A stretch of DNA of 28,864 nt from Chrysophaeum taylorii. Taxonomy: Eukaryota; Sar; Pelagophyceae; Pelagomonadales; Pelagomonadaceae. The position numbers and the translations under genes were made by a program. The DNA is taken from contig JAQMWT010000638.1 in assembly GCA_029834535.1 (NCBI GenBank), forward strand, positions 1 to 28,864. Direction: 5' to 3'. Each line of letters begins with the position of its first letter. The first letter of the stretch is position 1. The notes below the pieces were generated by a model. The model saw only the letters and a program-made list of their open reading frames with translations, had not been told where the DNA came from and made no database searches. Shown here piece after piece: positions 1 to 8,425 of this stretch.

Positions 1-530
1 TCTCCCGAACGCCACGCTCGAGGCGCATTCATCATGGATATCTGAGTCCGCAACAGCTACTCTACAACAAACTCAACAATCACCCCCCCCAACATGACAT
101 GCTCAACCAAGATTTTTTGGCGCTGAATGTTACCTTCTATTGGAGCCCATGAACACCACAAGGGGAACCGTGCCGCCGCAAATACTTTATCTCTGTTGCT
201 CCAACGCGCAAAACCCGCTCGTCTCCCCACGCGTCAACCATCTCGCTGACGTCGTCCTCAACCCTGAAAACGGACAAATTCGTGTTTCGTCAAGCTGCAA
301 TCCTCTACATGCTGCAGCATCCTACTCCTGATCCTGAACTTGCTCCTCCTCCGCCTCCTCTCCGCGCCTTTCTCGCTCACACCCCACGCCGCTATCCAAG
401 ACCATGTCATTCAGAGGGGGACACGGACTCCTCACCCATCCTGAGAGGGGCACTCCCCACCTCCTTCAGCTCCTTCTTCGTCCCCTACTCCTGCCTCTTC
501 ACCCTCTCCTAACACTCTCGCCGACGAATC
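1..530 (+). pseudogene. copia copy A: probable integrase C-terminal end and Pro-rich linker (degenerate)
   Basis: The window opens inside an element. Near the left edge, two frames read like the region just after the catalytic core of a copia integrase: an LPNATLEAHSSW stretch at about 2-45, then, in another frame, SPQQLLYNKL at about 47-80. From about 280 the coding becomes very rich in proline (ELAPPPPPLRAF), as expected of the variable linker between integrase and reverse transcriptase. Frames change at least twice and there are internal stops, so this copy cannot make a functional integrase. The HHCC and DDE signature residues are not visible here and would lie upstream of the window. The assignment rests mainly on position before a clear RT and on short similarity, so it is tentative. 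Confidence 0.4.
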
Positions 531-1285
531 TGGCTCTATGTCACCGCCGCCCTTGCTTCCTTCTTACAAAGACCTTTTTGCACAAGATGACCTCATTCTT
601 GTCCCAGGTTCCAAACAGCCTAACACCCGCAAGGCCACTTCTATGAAAACTATCCGAGCCCGGTTGCAAGCGTCTACTATTGGTGCTTACAAAGCCGCTG
701 GTGGCAAACTCGCCGATTTCCGCTGGGATCTTCGCCACCACTTTCTTACGTTCAAGTCTCCCGCCCTCTCCGCCCTTCATCTCAGTGGTGGTATCCTCTG
801 GTCTGCTATCTGCTCAGAGGGGAACATGCGTTGTTAGCTCGTCTTCTTCTCCCGTTGCGCACTGACTTACTTGCCCGCTACCCGCACGTCGATGGTTACT
901 TCGCCCACGCCAAGTGCGCATCCAGCATCCCAGCTGCAACCTTTTTAACTGCTGATGGTTCACCTGCGTGCCCTATTCCTCAGCCCCCTTTATCTGCGTT
1001 CACTGAACACGCTGCTGCCTTCGGCACTTCTTCCTTACAATATGCACTTACGTACCTGGCGCCGACCAGCTTTATTGATCACAACTCCTCCGAGTTTGGC
1101 GCTACTTCTGCATCTCTGGCTGACTTGGAGGAATACCTTCTGGTCTCTACAGAGTTTATCACCCAGGTCTTACACGTACCGACCCTACTATCCATATTCA
1201 ACTGGAATCTGCCCCTACTACTCCTACTGACGCTGTTTCCGCTTATCCCGAAGTTGCGCACACTGCCTCGACCGCAACGTCGCTA
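531..1285 (+). pseudogene. copia copy A: unidentified coding stretch between linker and reverse transcriptase
   Basis: Protein-like reading occurs in frame 1 at about 538-800 (LLPSYKDLFAQDD, then a basic stretch with KAAGGKLADFRWDL) and continues in frame 3 at about 831-1130 (LLARYPHVDGYFAHAK). From about 1125 frame 2 takes over and runs into the RT. Composition is balanced and protein-like, but I recognise no domain. It could be an enlarged integrase-RT linker or a displaced gag-like segment. At least two frame changes are needed to read it, so it is non-functional as it stands. The frame-3 ORF ends at TAA 1284-1286, inside a 21-nt motif that recurs elsewhere in the copia copies. Confidence 0.4.
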
Positions 1286-2053
1286 AACTATAATTCACCA
1301 GCCATTGTTGGTCCTGACGAATATAAGGTCCAAGAAGCGGACGTTTCCATTGACGAATATAAACTTAAGTGCCTCCACGGTTTGTCGCCTGAAAACAGGC
1401 ACGCCTACCTCAAGGCCATCGCCAAGGAACTCCACGACATTATCCGCTTTGGCTGCTTCAAACTTTCCTTACCCGACGGTGTCTCTCGTCCTATTGACAG
1501 CAAGATGGTGCTGAAGATTAAAACAGACTCTGCAGGCAAATACGTTAAGCACAAGGCTCGCCTCGTACTACGTGGCTTCCTAGCATCTCTTGGCGCCGAT
1601 TTCTTTGGCACCTTCAGCCCCATGGCCACCATGACCGCAATCCGGGTACTACTAGCTATTGCCGCATACAAGCAATTGCCTGTCTACCATGCAGACGTCC
1701 CGAACGCCTTCGTTCAGTCTGACATTGATGCCAACGTATATGTTCAGCTACCAGACGGCATCAAGCTTATCGACCCCGATGACGCTAAGTACAAGGGCCG
1801 ACGTCTACCGAAACTGCTGAAGTCACTTTATGGACTTCGGCAATCACCATCTCTTTGGAACAAAGAGATAGACGGCTTCTTCCGTAGCCTTGGCTACAAA
1901 CGCCTGCATTCGGACTCTTGCCTATATGCTCGAGTATCCGCACATGCTAAGTTCGTCGTATGCAGTCTGTCTGTAGACGACATTGTTATTGTGTCCAATG
2001 ATGACCCTCTTCGTACTGAGTTACAGGATGCCTCCACAAACGGTATGCTGTAG
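1286..2053 (+). pseudogene. pol: copia copy A pol: reverse transcriptase domain
   Basis: This encodes the RT domain of a Ty1/copia polyprotein, which copies element RNA into cDNA in the virus-like particle. Visible family hallmarks, in order, are the KHKARLVLRGF block, FSPMATMTAIRVLLAIAA, the VYHADVPNAFVQ block with its conserved aspartate, LLKSLYGLRQSPSLWNKEI, and the catalytic box as SVDDIVIVSND, equivalent to the usual YVDD. The frame is open from about 1122, so the ATG at 1382 is not a true start; in copia, RT is cleaved from a larger polyprotein. The frame ends at a TAG near 2053. Homologous sequence continues one frame over immediately, so about one base was lost near 2030-2035. The copy is therefore inactive, although the catalytic residues are intact. 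Confidence 0.9.
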
Positions 2054-3144
2054 AGCAGTTTGAACCTGTCCATACCCTCCTAGGCATGCGTGTGTGTCGC
2101 ACATCTGACGGTTCCATTTCTCTGGATGTGCAAGCCAAGCTGGATGAACTCTTCGCTGATCACCCAGTCTTGCAGCAACTGACCCCGCTTAAATATCCTA
2201 TGTCATCGTCCTTCAAGTATAAAGATGGCACTCCCAGCTCTGAAACAGAGTTGTACATCAATTCGCACTTTGCCACCCTCCTTGGCAAGCTGGTGTTCAT
2301 GCAAGTTGCCTGCAGACCTGACTTCTCGCAAGCCTTGGGCAGATGTTCGCGTGGTATGCATGCACCCACGTATGTTCACGTCCAAATGCTAGAGCATTTG
2401 CTTCGCTACCTCAAGAAGCCGGAAAACCGCTCACTTCGCCTCTGGTTCCATCCTAAAGGTAATGCCATTGAAGCTCACCTTCGCACTGTCTCCGCTAATC
2501 GAATTGATCTATCCACTGTGGTCGACTACCAACCGCAGGATGTATCTACTGGACAGTTTGACCCCTTAGTTGCCATGGTTGACGCTGACAACGCCCCTTC
2601 CTTAGCACAGGAAGATAGGAAATCTACCACCGGGTTTGTCTTCTATCTTTTCAACTGCCTTATTGGTTGGAAAAGCAAACTTCAACCGATTGTCTCCTGC
2701 TCAACTCACGAAGCTGAGTTGATTGCCCTCAGTATTTGTGCTGATGAAGCTGTTTGGCTACGCAAGCTGCTGTTGGAACTCTCCTTTGTCGTCAACCCCA
2801 CCTTCTACGTCAACAATGCTAATGGTGAGAACACCGCTGACCCTGTTGACTTCGATGACAATGACAACCCAATTGCTGAAGATATGCGCTTCATCAGAAG
2901 CCTACCTCTCTTGTCTGACAATGCTGCCGCTGTTCACACCTCTAATAACCCAGATGGGTCCTCTCGATCCAAGGCACTGTCGACCAGATGGTTTAAAATC
3001 CGTGAGTACATCTCGCTACAGAAAATACGAGTCTATCATGTTCCCGGCAAGCTGAACGTGGCGGATGGTTTTACAAAGCCACTTGCTGCTGAGTTCTCCA
3101 CTTTTCGTTCTCTACTCGTTATGCATCATGCTTCTGACGACTAG
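2047..3144 (+). pseudogene. pol: copia copy A pol: RT thumb and RNase H domain
   Basis: This continues pol after a single-base frameshift. The start of the segment matches the region just after the RT catalytic box (EQFEPVHTLLGMRV), then LLGKLVFMQVACRPDFSQAL and the connection region. RNase H follows with the normal copia pattern: MVDADNAPS, EDRKSTTGFVFYL, WKSKLQPIVSCSTHEAEL, LSDNAAAVH, and the closing VADGFTKPLA. The acidic residues expected of the RNase H active site are present. The protein ends at TAG 3142-3144, close behind FTKPLA as usual for copia pol. About 32 bases downstream lies the 21-nt motif, and then a second ORF. Copy C on the minus strand is closely related, and copy B is more divergent. 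Confidence 0.9.
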
Positions 3145-3159
3145 CCTTTACGGGATTGA

Positions 3160-4675
3160 AGATGCCTAACTCTAGTGACCGCAACGTCGTCAAACTAGCC
3201 CTGGCCTTACCTTCTTTTGCCACAAATTTTTGTACGCGGCGGCATCTCACTATTCGGTTGAAGGACAGCCCTTTCTCGCTCTCCACGGCCGAACCTTCCC
3301 CGGTTGTCGGGCAAAACCATGACGAACCCTGCCTGCTACACAATGGCTGCTAACTCACCTCAGGCTGCTGCGTTTGCACCGACACTAGCCGTGCATATCT
3401 CACCTCAGTCGCTGACGTTACGCCAACGGCCTCAGTATTGACTATGCTGCTTACGAGCGAGGAATCTCTCTCCTTGAGAACTTCCGTGTCCCTGTCACCC
3501 CATTTCTCTCTTCTTTTATGCGAGTGGAACTCACACTGACCTATGAGTCTACTGAGCTTTCATTGTTTGTAGACCTGACCACATTCATATCCATGCACAT
3601 ACCCATTACTATACTTTGGGAAGCTGCTCCTGCTATTGCTTCTATTGGCTGCTACAGATGCCCCAAACGCAAACGTCTCATTTTGTCGCTTTCCTTTTTT
3701 GTTTTTTTTTTTGCGCAGTGCCTCAATGATCGTGGACAACCGACTTTCCTAGTCTCAACCACGTACAGTTCCAAGGCACAAACACCTCGTGGACTCCCCA
3801 CTGAAGTGCTGAGTCACCTCAACATGGACGACCATAAGAAGAATCGTCACATCCCCATTATCACAACACCGAGCAGTTACTTGTGACTCGCGTTCGAACA
3901 CAGAGTCGCACAGCTCAGGCTATACAAGCCATCCATTCAGCATTTGATTACTACTGTTGCTCGATCGCGTGTACAACATCTTGACGACTACGCATCATCC
4001 TCTGATGATACAGAACCGCTATCACTCCGGGATGTAATGTTCGGCCACACTTGTGCTCAGGCAGAACATTAAGGCTTCCTGCACCCCTTTTTTTTATAAC
4101 GTTGACCGAAACGTCGTTAAACTACTCACACTCCACGCTAGACGCTACCCTGGAGATATCTTCGTCATCGTTACCTACGCCTTATGCTTCGCTTGCTGAT
4201 TTCGACGTCTTGTGCCAACAAGTCGACCAACTCCAGGAAACTCTTCGAATCTATATTACCGAGGCTGCCATTGCTTCAATCACCTCCCTGGAGAACCGGC
4301 TCTTACCTCCTACACTCAACACCCACGTGTTATTTGTACACTGTACAAGATCACAGAGCTGTTGTCTCGCTTAACACTCACCGCTCATGACCAACATGCT
4401 ACCAACCACTCCTCCCCGGACGATCACCTCCTTCATCTACGTGACAAGTTGCTATCATGCTTCAGAGCATTCCGTCCGCTCTCATGTGAATCTGAGGACT
4501 CTTCTATCTTCGTTCGCCAAGTCCAACCTTTTTGGAAAACCAACTGGTCACCTTTCAACTAGATTCTCTGTCGCCATCCATACTGAATGCTCTACTTGCA
4601 CTCACCCTTCTCATGGCACCACATCATTCAGCTATTGGTGTTCACCACCTTACAGCAGAAGCTGACGATGATTGA
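3160..4675 (+). pseudogene. copia copy A: degenerate second ORF downstream of pol
   Basis: This stretch is a broken version of the ORF found after pol in copies B and C. Recognisable pieces, in shifting frames, are: about 3450-3600, aligning with the copy C segment that reads LLSSFLHTDL; about 3650-3800, with YRCPKRKRLILSL facing YRGPKKETQLISF in C; about 4110-4400, with a TSLNY start and LENRLLPPTLNTHV facing the coiled-coil part of C; and about 4570-4675, with ILNALLAL and an acidic EADDD end. A run of T near 3700 and several stops break it. I recognise no known domain. Its position directly after pol, together with conservation in two other copies, supports it as a real element-encoded protein that has decayed here. 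Confidence 0.65.
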
Positions 4676-4724
4676 TAATCCTAAGACACTGTCTGTTGTA
4701 TCTGTGTTTCTTAATGTTCGGTTC

Positions 4725-5215
4725 AAAAAAAAAGGGTCAAATCGACTCTCAGCTCCACCAAGTCCAAGTCCAAGTCCTAAGACCCTTCTATACTTTTGAT
4801 GCTTCGTATGCGACCTCCGTGACCATCAAGACTGTATTCCCTCCTTTTTCTTCGTCATCATCTTTCTCAAGAGATGCTCTACAGTCGCACCTTGCGCTTA
4901 AGACATCTCGAGGGGGTGCAGAGAAATCTGCTGCCTCTTACCCTTATCCGTCCGTTGAGAGCGTGATCTCTTCCTTACCCTTTCTTCTTCCTTTATACAC
5001 AATCAAATAGTCCTCTGATTTGTGCCTACGCTCATCATCATGGTCTAGCGCGTCCCGAGGTATGTAGCACTATACACTTTACCTTTCTCGTATAGTTCTA
5101 GATGCCGCCTGTCGTGTTCTGAGGATATAGGGAACATACCTTTTCATTCCCCAAATTAAATACTTCCGGACGTTCATGATGAGACGGGATGGTTTCCCAG
5201 GTGACTTACCACTGC
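4725..5215 (+). repeat. 3' LTR of copia copy A (approximate)
   Basis: This region aligns with the minus-strand sequence at 18840-19265 beside copy C over several blocks: CATCTCGAGGGGGTGCAGAG, CCGTCCGTTGAGA, CATGGTCTAGCGCG, and GAGACGGGATGGTT followed by CTTACCACTGC. It lies just past the second ORF of copy A, where a 3' LTR belongs. A purine run of nine A then GGG at about 4726-4737 could be the polypurine tract. Shared sequence ends at about 5212-5215, and a Helitron fragment follows. The 5' boundary is not sharp because A and C diverge there. No matching 5' LTR is in the window. Confidence 0.65.
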
Positions 5216-5219
5216 TTGC

Positions 5220-5520
5220 TAATACTCTGCGATAAGTTCACATGGTCAGTAAGTTCACCTAGTCCAAATCTCTAACGCCAGTAAGTTCGGCGTAAACCCA
5301 CTCGTGCTCACACCCACTCACCCCACCCTCCTTCGAGCTCGTCGCTCTCGCCTCCGCCAATCTAAGCTGCTTTGATCCGCACACGCCGCTAGCCTTTGAG
5401 TTTACTCTAAAGCCCCCAGTAAGTTCACCTGGTCCCAGTAAGTTCACCTGGTCACTATATTCACCTAATCCCAGTCTCTGACCCCAGTAAAATTCACCTG
5501 GTCCCAGTAAGCCCACCTAC
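5220..5520 (-). repeat. Helitron fragment H1: iteron-like tail
   Basis: Several copies of a unit close to CCAGTAAGTTCACCTGGT surround a unique stretch (TTCGGCGTAAACCCACTCGTG, then GAGTTTACTCTAAA). The same arrangement occurs in the Helitron fragments at 23310-23635 and, inverted, at 25040-25360. It lies just 3' of the helicase coding sequence of each fragment, so it is probably the 3' non-coding end of the element. No coding potential is seen. Confidence 0.6.
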
Positions 5521-6135
5521 AGTGCGCGTGTAGACGCCGGGAGGGGCTTATCGGTATTGCGTAGCACGTGTGGGGTAGGGTGGAGTCGTCGACCCATAAG
5601 AGGATATCCTCGGGGTTGCCGATCGACAGGGAGCCACGTAGAGCTGGGCGTGGCAAAAGACGGGCTTGGGCAAGAGGACGCCGACCTCGCGGGGCGTCTG
5701 GCCCTGGCACTTGTTGATCGTTTGGCGTAGGCGGGCCTTAAGGGATACAGGTTGGAGGAGCCTCGGTGACAACGACACGATCGATCATGTATCTGGTACC
5801 GTTGCAGTGGCCGTGCGACGGGTCGAGGTTGCGAAGACCTTAAGCTCGCGCTCAAAGTCAGCATGCCGTTGGTTGTCAGGGAGTTGAAAACTCTACTGTA
5901 AAAAGCGAGGCGTCGTCTTCCGACCCAGCCTAGTCAGCCGAAAAGAACTCCGACGCCTAGTCTCCGGGAAAGGCCGCGGTCATGCGCACGTTGTCAGCAT
6001 CGACAACATCGTTTCGACGGGGCGTGAGAATGGCGCGCTGAAAGAGCCGACGCGGGCCGTGGAAATAGTCTACGAGGTCGCCGTAGGCGGCTTGGAGGAT
6101 CAATGCCTGGCTCGCGGGCCTACCTGATCCTTACC
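5521..6135 (-). pseudogene. Helitron Rep/helicase C-terminal fragment H1
   Basis: Read on the minus strand, the fragment carries late motifs of the Pif1-type helicase of Helitron rolling-circle transposons. The upstream part reads FQRAILTPRRNDVVDADN, and the downstream part INKCQGQTPREVGVLLP followed by VFCHAQLYVA, the usual motif VI region (TINKSQGQT...HGQLYVALSR). Further downstream a WVDDSTLPHT stretch precedes the end. Walker A and B motifs and the Rep nuclease are missing, so only the last part of the gene is here. Several stops and frame changes show it is dead. Fragments H2 and H3 are close relatives. Confidence 0.75.
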
Positions 6136-6151
6136 CTGAATCGGGGGACAA

Positions 6152-6198
<47 letters not shown>

Positions 6199-6345
6199 GG
6201 CAAACATCTGCCGATTAGTAGCAAAGACGGCTAAAGGGGGGTGTGTGTGTGGTGCATGAAGGATGTGGGTGGTTTTGTGGGGTAGGTCGACTCTCCCCCG
6301 AACCAGGGTAAGGCTCAGGTAGGCGCGCGAGCCAAACATTGATCC
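6136..6345. repeat. CAGA microsatellite and G/T-rich module next to H1
   Basis: A (CAGA)n tract at about 6148-6200 is followed by a G/T-rich module at about 6225-6280 (GGGGGGTGTGTGTG, then GCATGAAGGATGTGGGTGG). The same module and similar microsatellites lie at 22544-22640, 23184-23272 and, inverted, 24260-24390. CTGATCCTTACCCTGAATCG before the tract is also shared with 24236-24256. No coding sequence is supported. Confidence 0.7.
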
Positions 6346-6350
6346 TCCTG

Positions 6351-6430
6351 GGCACCGACTTTTTTAACACATTTAGTCCAATGGCGCAGCTCACTGGTAT
6401 CCGTTGCGTTCTGGCGCTCGCAGCACACCC
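6351..6430 (+). pseudogene. pol: copia copy B pol: 5' piece of reverse transcriptase
   Basis: The frame reads GTDFFNTFSPMAQLTGIRC and then VLALAAHP. This matches the block in copy A that reads GADFFGTFSPMATMTAIRV and precedes the catalytic aspartate region. The reading stops inside AAHP because a 384-bp insert begins, and RT resumes after the insert at 6829. Copy B lacks everything upstream of this block, so it was truncated at its 5' side near 6350, at the border with the Helitron-related repeat. Confidence 0.85.
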
Positions 6431-6828
6431 TAACCCTGCGATCGCTAACCGTCTGGTTGCGATGGAGGACGGCGCCTAACACGCTTGTTCCCTGCGGCGG
6501 CCCCGGCCGTCCCGGGATGAGACGGTGCCTGCGCCTCCCGGGCTGGCCGGTTAGCAACCGGAAAGTCCGTACTGGGATGGGGTTCGCGCGGTTGAGCAGA
6601 ACGCGACGGACAGGTCGATTGTTCGTGGACCAACACGTTCGCGGCCTGCGACGTTTTTGCACGACCTCGCACAAGACCGTGTGCAGTGGCGGTCCGCCAT
6701 CAACACTCCTCGCCCCTCGTCTCTGCCCCAGCTGCGTGATTTCGCTCCGAGGCTCCTGCCGGTCCGGCCTGGCTCCCATGCTCGGGGGAGGTCCGAAGTT
6801 AGTTAGTTAGTTAACTCGCAGCACACCC
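6417..6828 (+). mobile_element. Short non-LTR retroposon (SINE-like) inserted in copia RT, with 14-bp TSD
   Basis: The insert 6431-6814 (384 bp) is flanked by perfect 14-bp duplications CTCGCAGCACACCC at 6417-6430 and 6815-6828. Removing it and one duplication restores contiguous RT coding. It ends with a short repeat tail (TTAG)n. Its last ~60 bases (CTCCTGCCGGTCCGGCCTGG through the tail) recur at the end of a second insert at 18356-18563. Its first ~150 bases recur inverted at 27660-27842. No conserved protein is seen, and no clear pol III A and B boxes are visible. A non-autonomous retroposon mobilised by a LINE is the best reading; the promoter type is unknown. Confidence 0.75.
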
Positions 6829-7560
6829 CCGACTTCCCGTCTATCACATAGATGTGCCGAATGCGTTTGTTCAAGCCCCCATAGATTCTCGTGTCTACGT
6901 TAAATTGCCATAAGGTATTCACCTACTGGATCCTGAAGATGCAAAGTACCAAGGACGACGTCTCCCAAAACCACTCGAATCTCTTTGTGGATTACGACAG
7001 AGTCCTGCACTCTGGAACCAAACCATAAATGTTCCATAAACGGTTTCTTCGACACGCTAGGCTATCAGCGCTTTCGAACAGACACCTGCATCTATGCCAA
7101 AGTCCAATCCGGCTCTACGTTTTTACTTTGTACTCTATCAGTGGATGATGTTGTCATCATCTGTACATCGGAAAGTCTACGTCGTGAATTTCAACAAGCT
7201 ATAAAGAAAGAATACTCGGTTGAAGACTTTGAAGAAGTTCATACTCTTCTAGGCATGCGAGTAACACGCACTATTGATGGCTCCATCTCACTTGATTGCC
7301 AAGCTAAGATTGATGCATTGTTTGAAGAGTATCCTATCTTAACGCAGGTACGTCCCACATCAACCCCTATGTCTCCTTCAACTATATATAAAACTGGAGA
7401 GCTATCCTCTGATACGGACAAGTTCATCCAACCACCTTCTCCACCCTACTCGGCAAGCTCACTTTTGTACAGTTGGCCTGTCGCCCTGATTTATCACAAA
7501 GCCTCCGTCGCTGTTCCCGAGGAATGCACAATCCAGAATATCTGCACGTCCAGGTATTAA
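6829..7560 (+). pseudogene. pol: copia copy B pol: reverse transcriptase, main part
   Basis: RT resumes as LPVYHIDVPNAFVQAPIDSR, followed by the block ending SLCGLRQSPALWNQ. The catalytic box is SVDDVVIICTS. Then comes a thumb region with TLLGMRVTRTIDGSI. Damage is heavy: an in-frame TAA at 6911-6913 replaces an acidic residue, a frameshift lies near 7030, and another near 7430. Residue identity to copy A is clearly lower than between A and C, so B belongs to a separate subfamily. The catalytic aspartates remain. Confidence 0.88.
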
Positions 7561-8315
7561 CAGGAGTACTTCGCTATTTGCGCAAACCAGAAAATCGCAA
7601 TCTTCGACTATGCTACTATGCTGGTTCTTCCGCTCTAATGGACCATCTTAGATCTCTCATCGGCAATCGTACCGATATGGCAACTATGTTGGACTACACT
7701 AAAGAACAAGTGAATTCAGGTAATTTTGATCCACTTGTCGCGTTCGTCGACGCTGATAATGCGCCATCTTAGGAACAAGACCGCAAATCTACAACTGGTT
7801 ATGCTATCTTTTTGTTTGGTTCCCTTATCACTTGGAAGTCCAAACTGCAACCTATAACAGCCACTTCCACGCACGAGAGTGAGCTTATTGCCCTTAATAT
7901 GTGCGCTGATGATGTGGTCTGGTTACGTAAACTGTTGACGGAAATGGCTTTTGCTATAAACCCGCAATACTATCTTCACCAACCTCCAGGGAAAGATTTG
8001 TTATTAGACTATGATGCTCATGACAACCCTCTCCCTTCAAACATGTCATTTATGCGCGACAGTCCTATACTTGGAGACTCTGCTTCTGCCATCCACTTGT
8101 CGAATAATCCTGATAGTGCAACCAAAGCCAAAGCCATTAGCACACGCTGGTTTCGTATTCGTGACTATGCTCACCTAAGACGTATTCGCTTGCACCATGT
8201 TTCTGGCACCCAAAATATTGCTGACGGATTCACTAAGCCCTTTGGTGTTCCTCTCTTCGCTAGGTTTCGCACGTTACTTGGTGTACAACAACCCATAGCC
8301 CAGCAAGATATTTGA
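7431..8315 (+). pseudogene. pol: copia copy B pol: connection and RNase H domain
   Basis: The frame reads ACRPDLSQSLRRCSRGMH, a connection region, and then FVDADNAPS. A TAG at 7770-7772 interrupts it exactly where A and C have leucine. After it come EQDRKSTTGYAIFL, WKSKLQPITATSTHESEL, LGDSASAIHLSNNPD, and the closing IADGFTKPFG. This is a full-length copia RNase H broken by one nonsense codon. The end is TGA near 8315. The 21-nt motif follows about 20 bases later, ahead of the downstream ORF. Confidence 0.88.
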
Positions 8316-8335
8316 TCATTGCCCTTATCACTATG

Positions 8336-8358
8336 TCCGCAATGACATTAAACTAGCC
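8336..8358 (+). promoter_or_regulatory. Conserved motif between pol and downstream ORF (copy B)
   Basis: The sequence is GTCCGCAATGACATTAAACT then AGCC. Counterparts lie at 3176-3198 in copy A (GACCGCAACGTCGTCAAACT, AGCC) and, on the minus strand, at 21309-21330 in copy C (GACCGCAATGTCGTTAAACT, AGCC). All three lie a few tens of bases after the pol stop and before the next ORF. TTAAACTAG resembles a branch site plus 3' splice site, but its function is unknown. Confidence 0.5.
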
Positions 8359-8425
8359 ATCACAGAAACGGCAATTGCGGCTCGCTGAAAACATAATATG
8401 TGATCTTCATGTATGTTTACAAAAG

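Noticed and set aside
7770..7772. Possible reassigned TAG codon (also TAGs in the gene at 11850-14944)
   Set aside because: pol of copy A ends at TAG in the normal place, and the neighbouring frames carry frameshifts too; decay explains the TAGs better than a variant genetic code.
8375..8425. TTG at 8375 as start of the copy B downstream ORF
   Set aside because: Eukaryotic initiation normally uses ATG; the first in-frame ATG is 8426, and nothing upstream is conserved with copy C.
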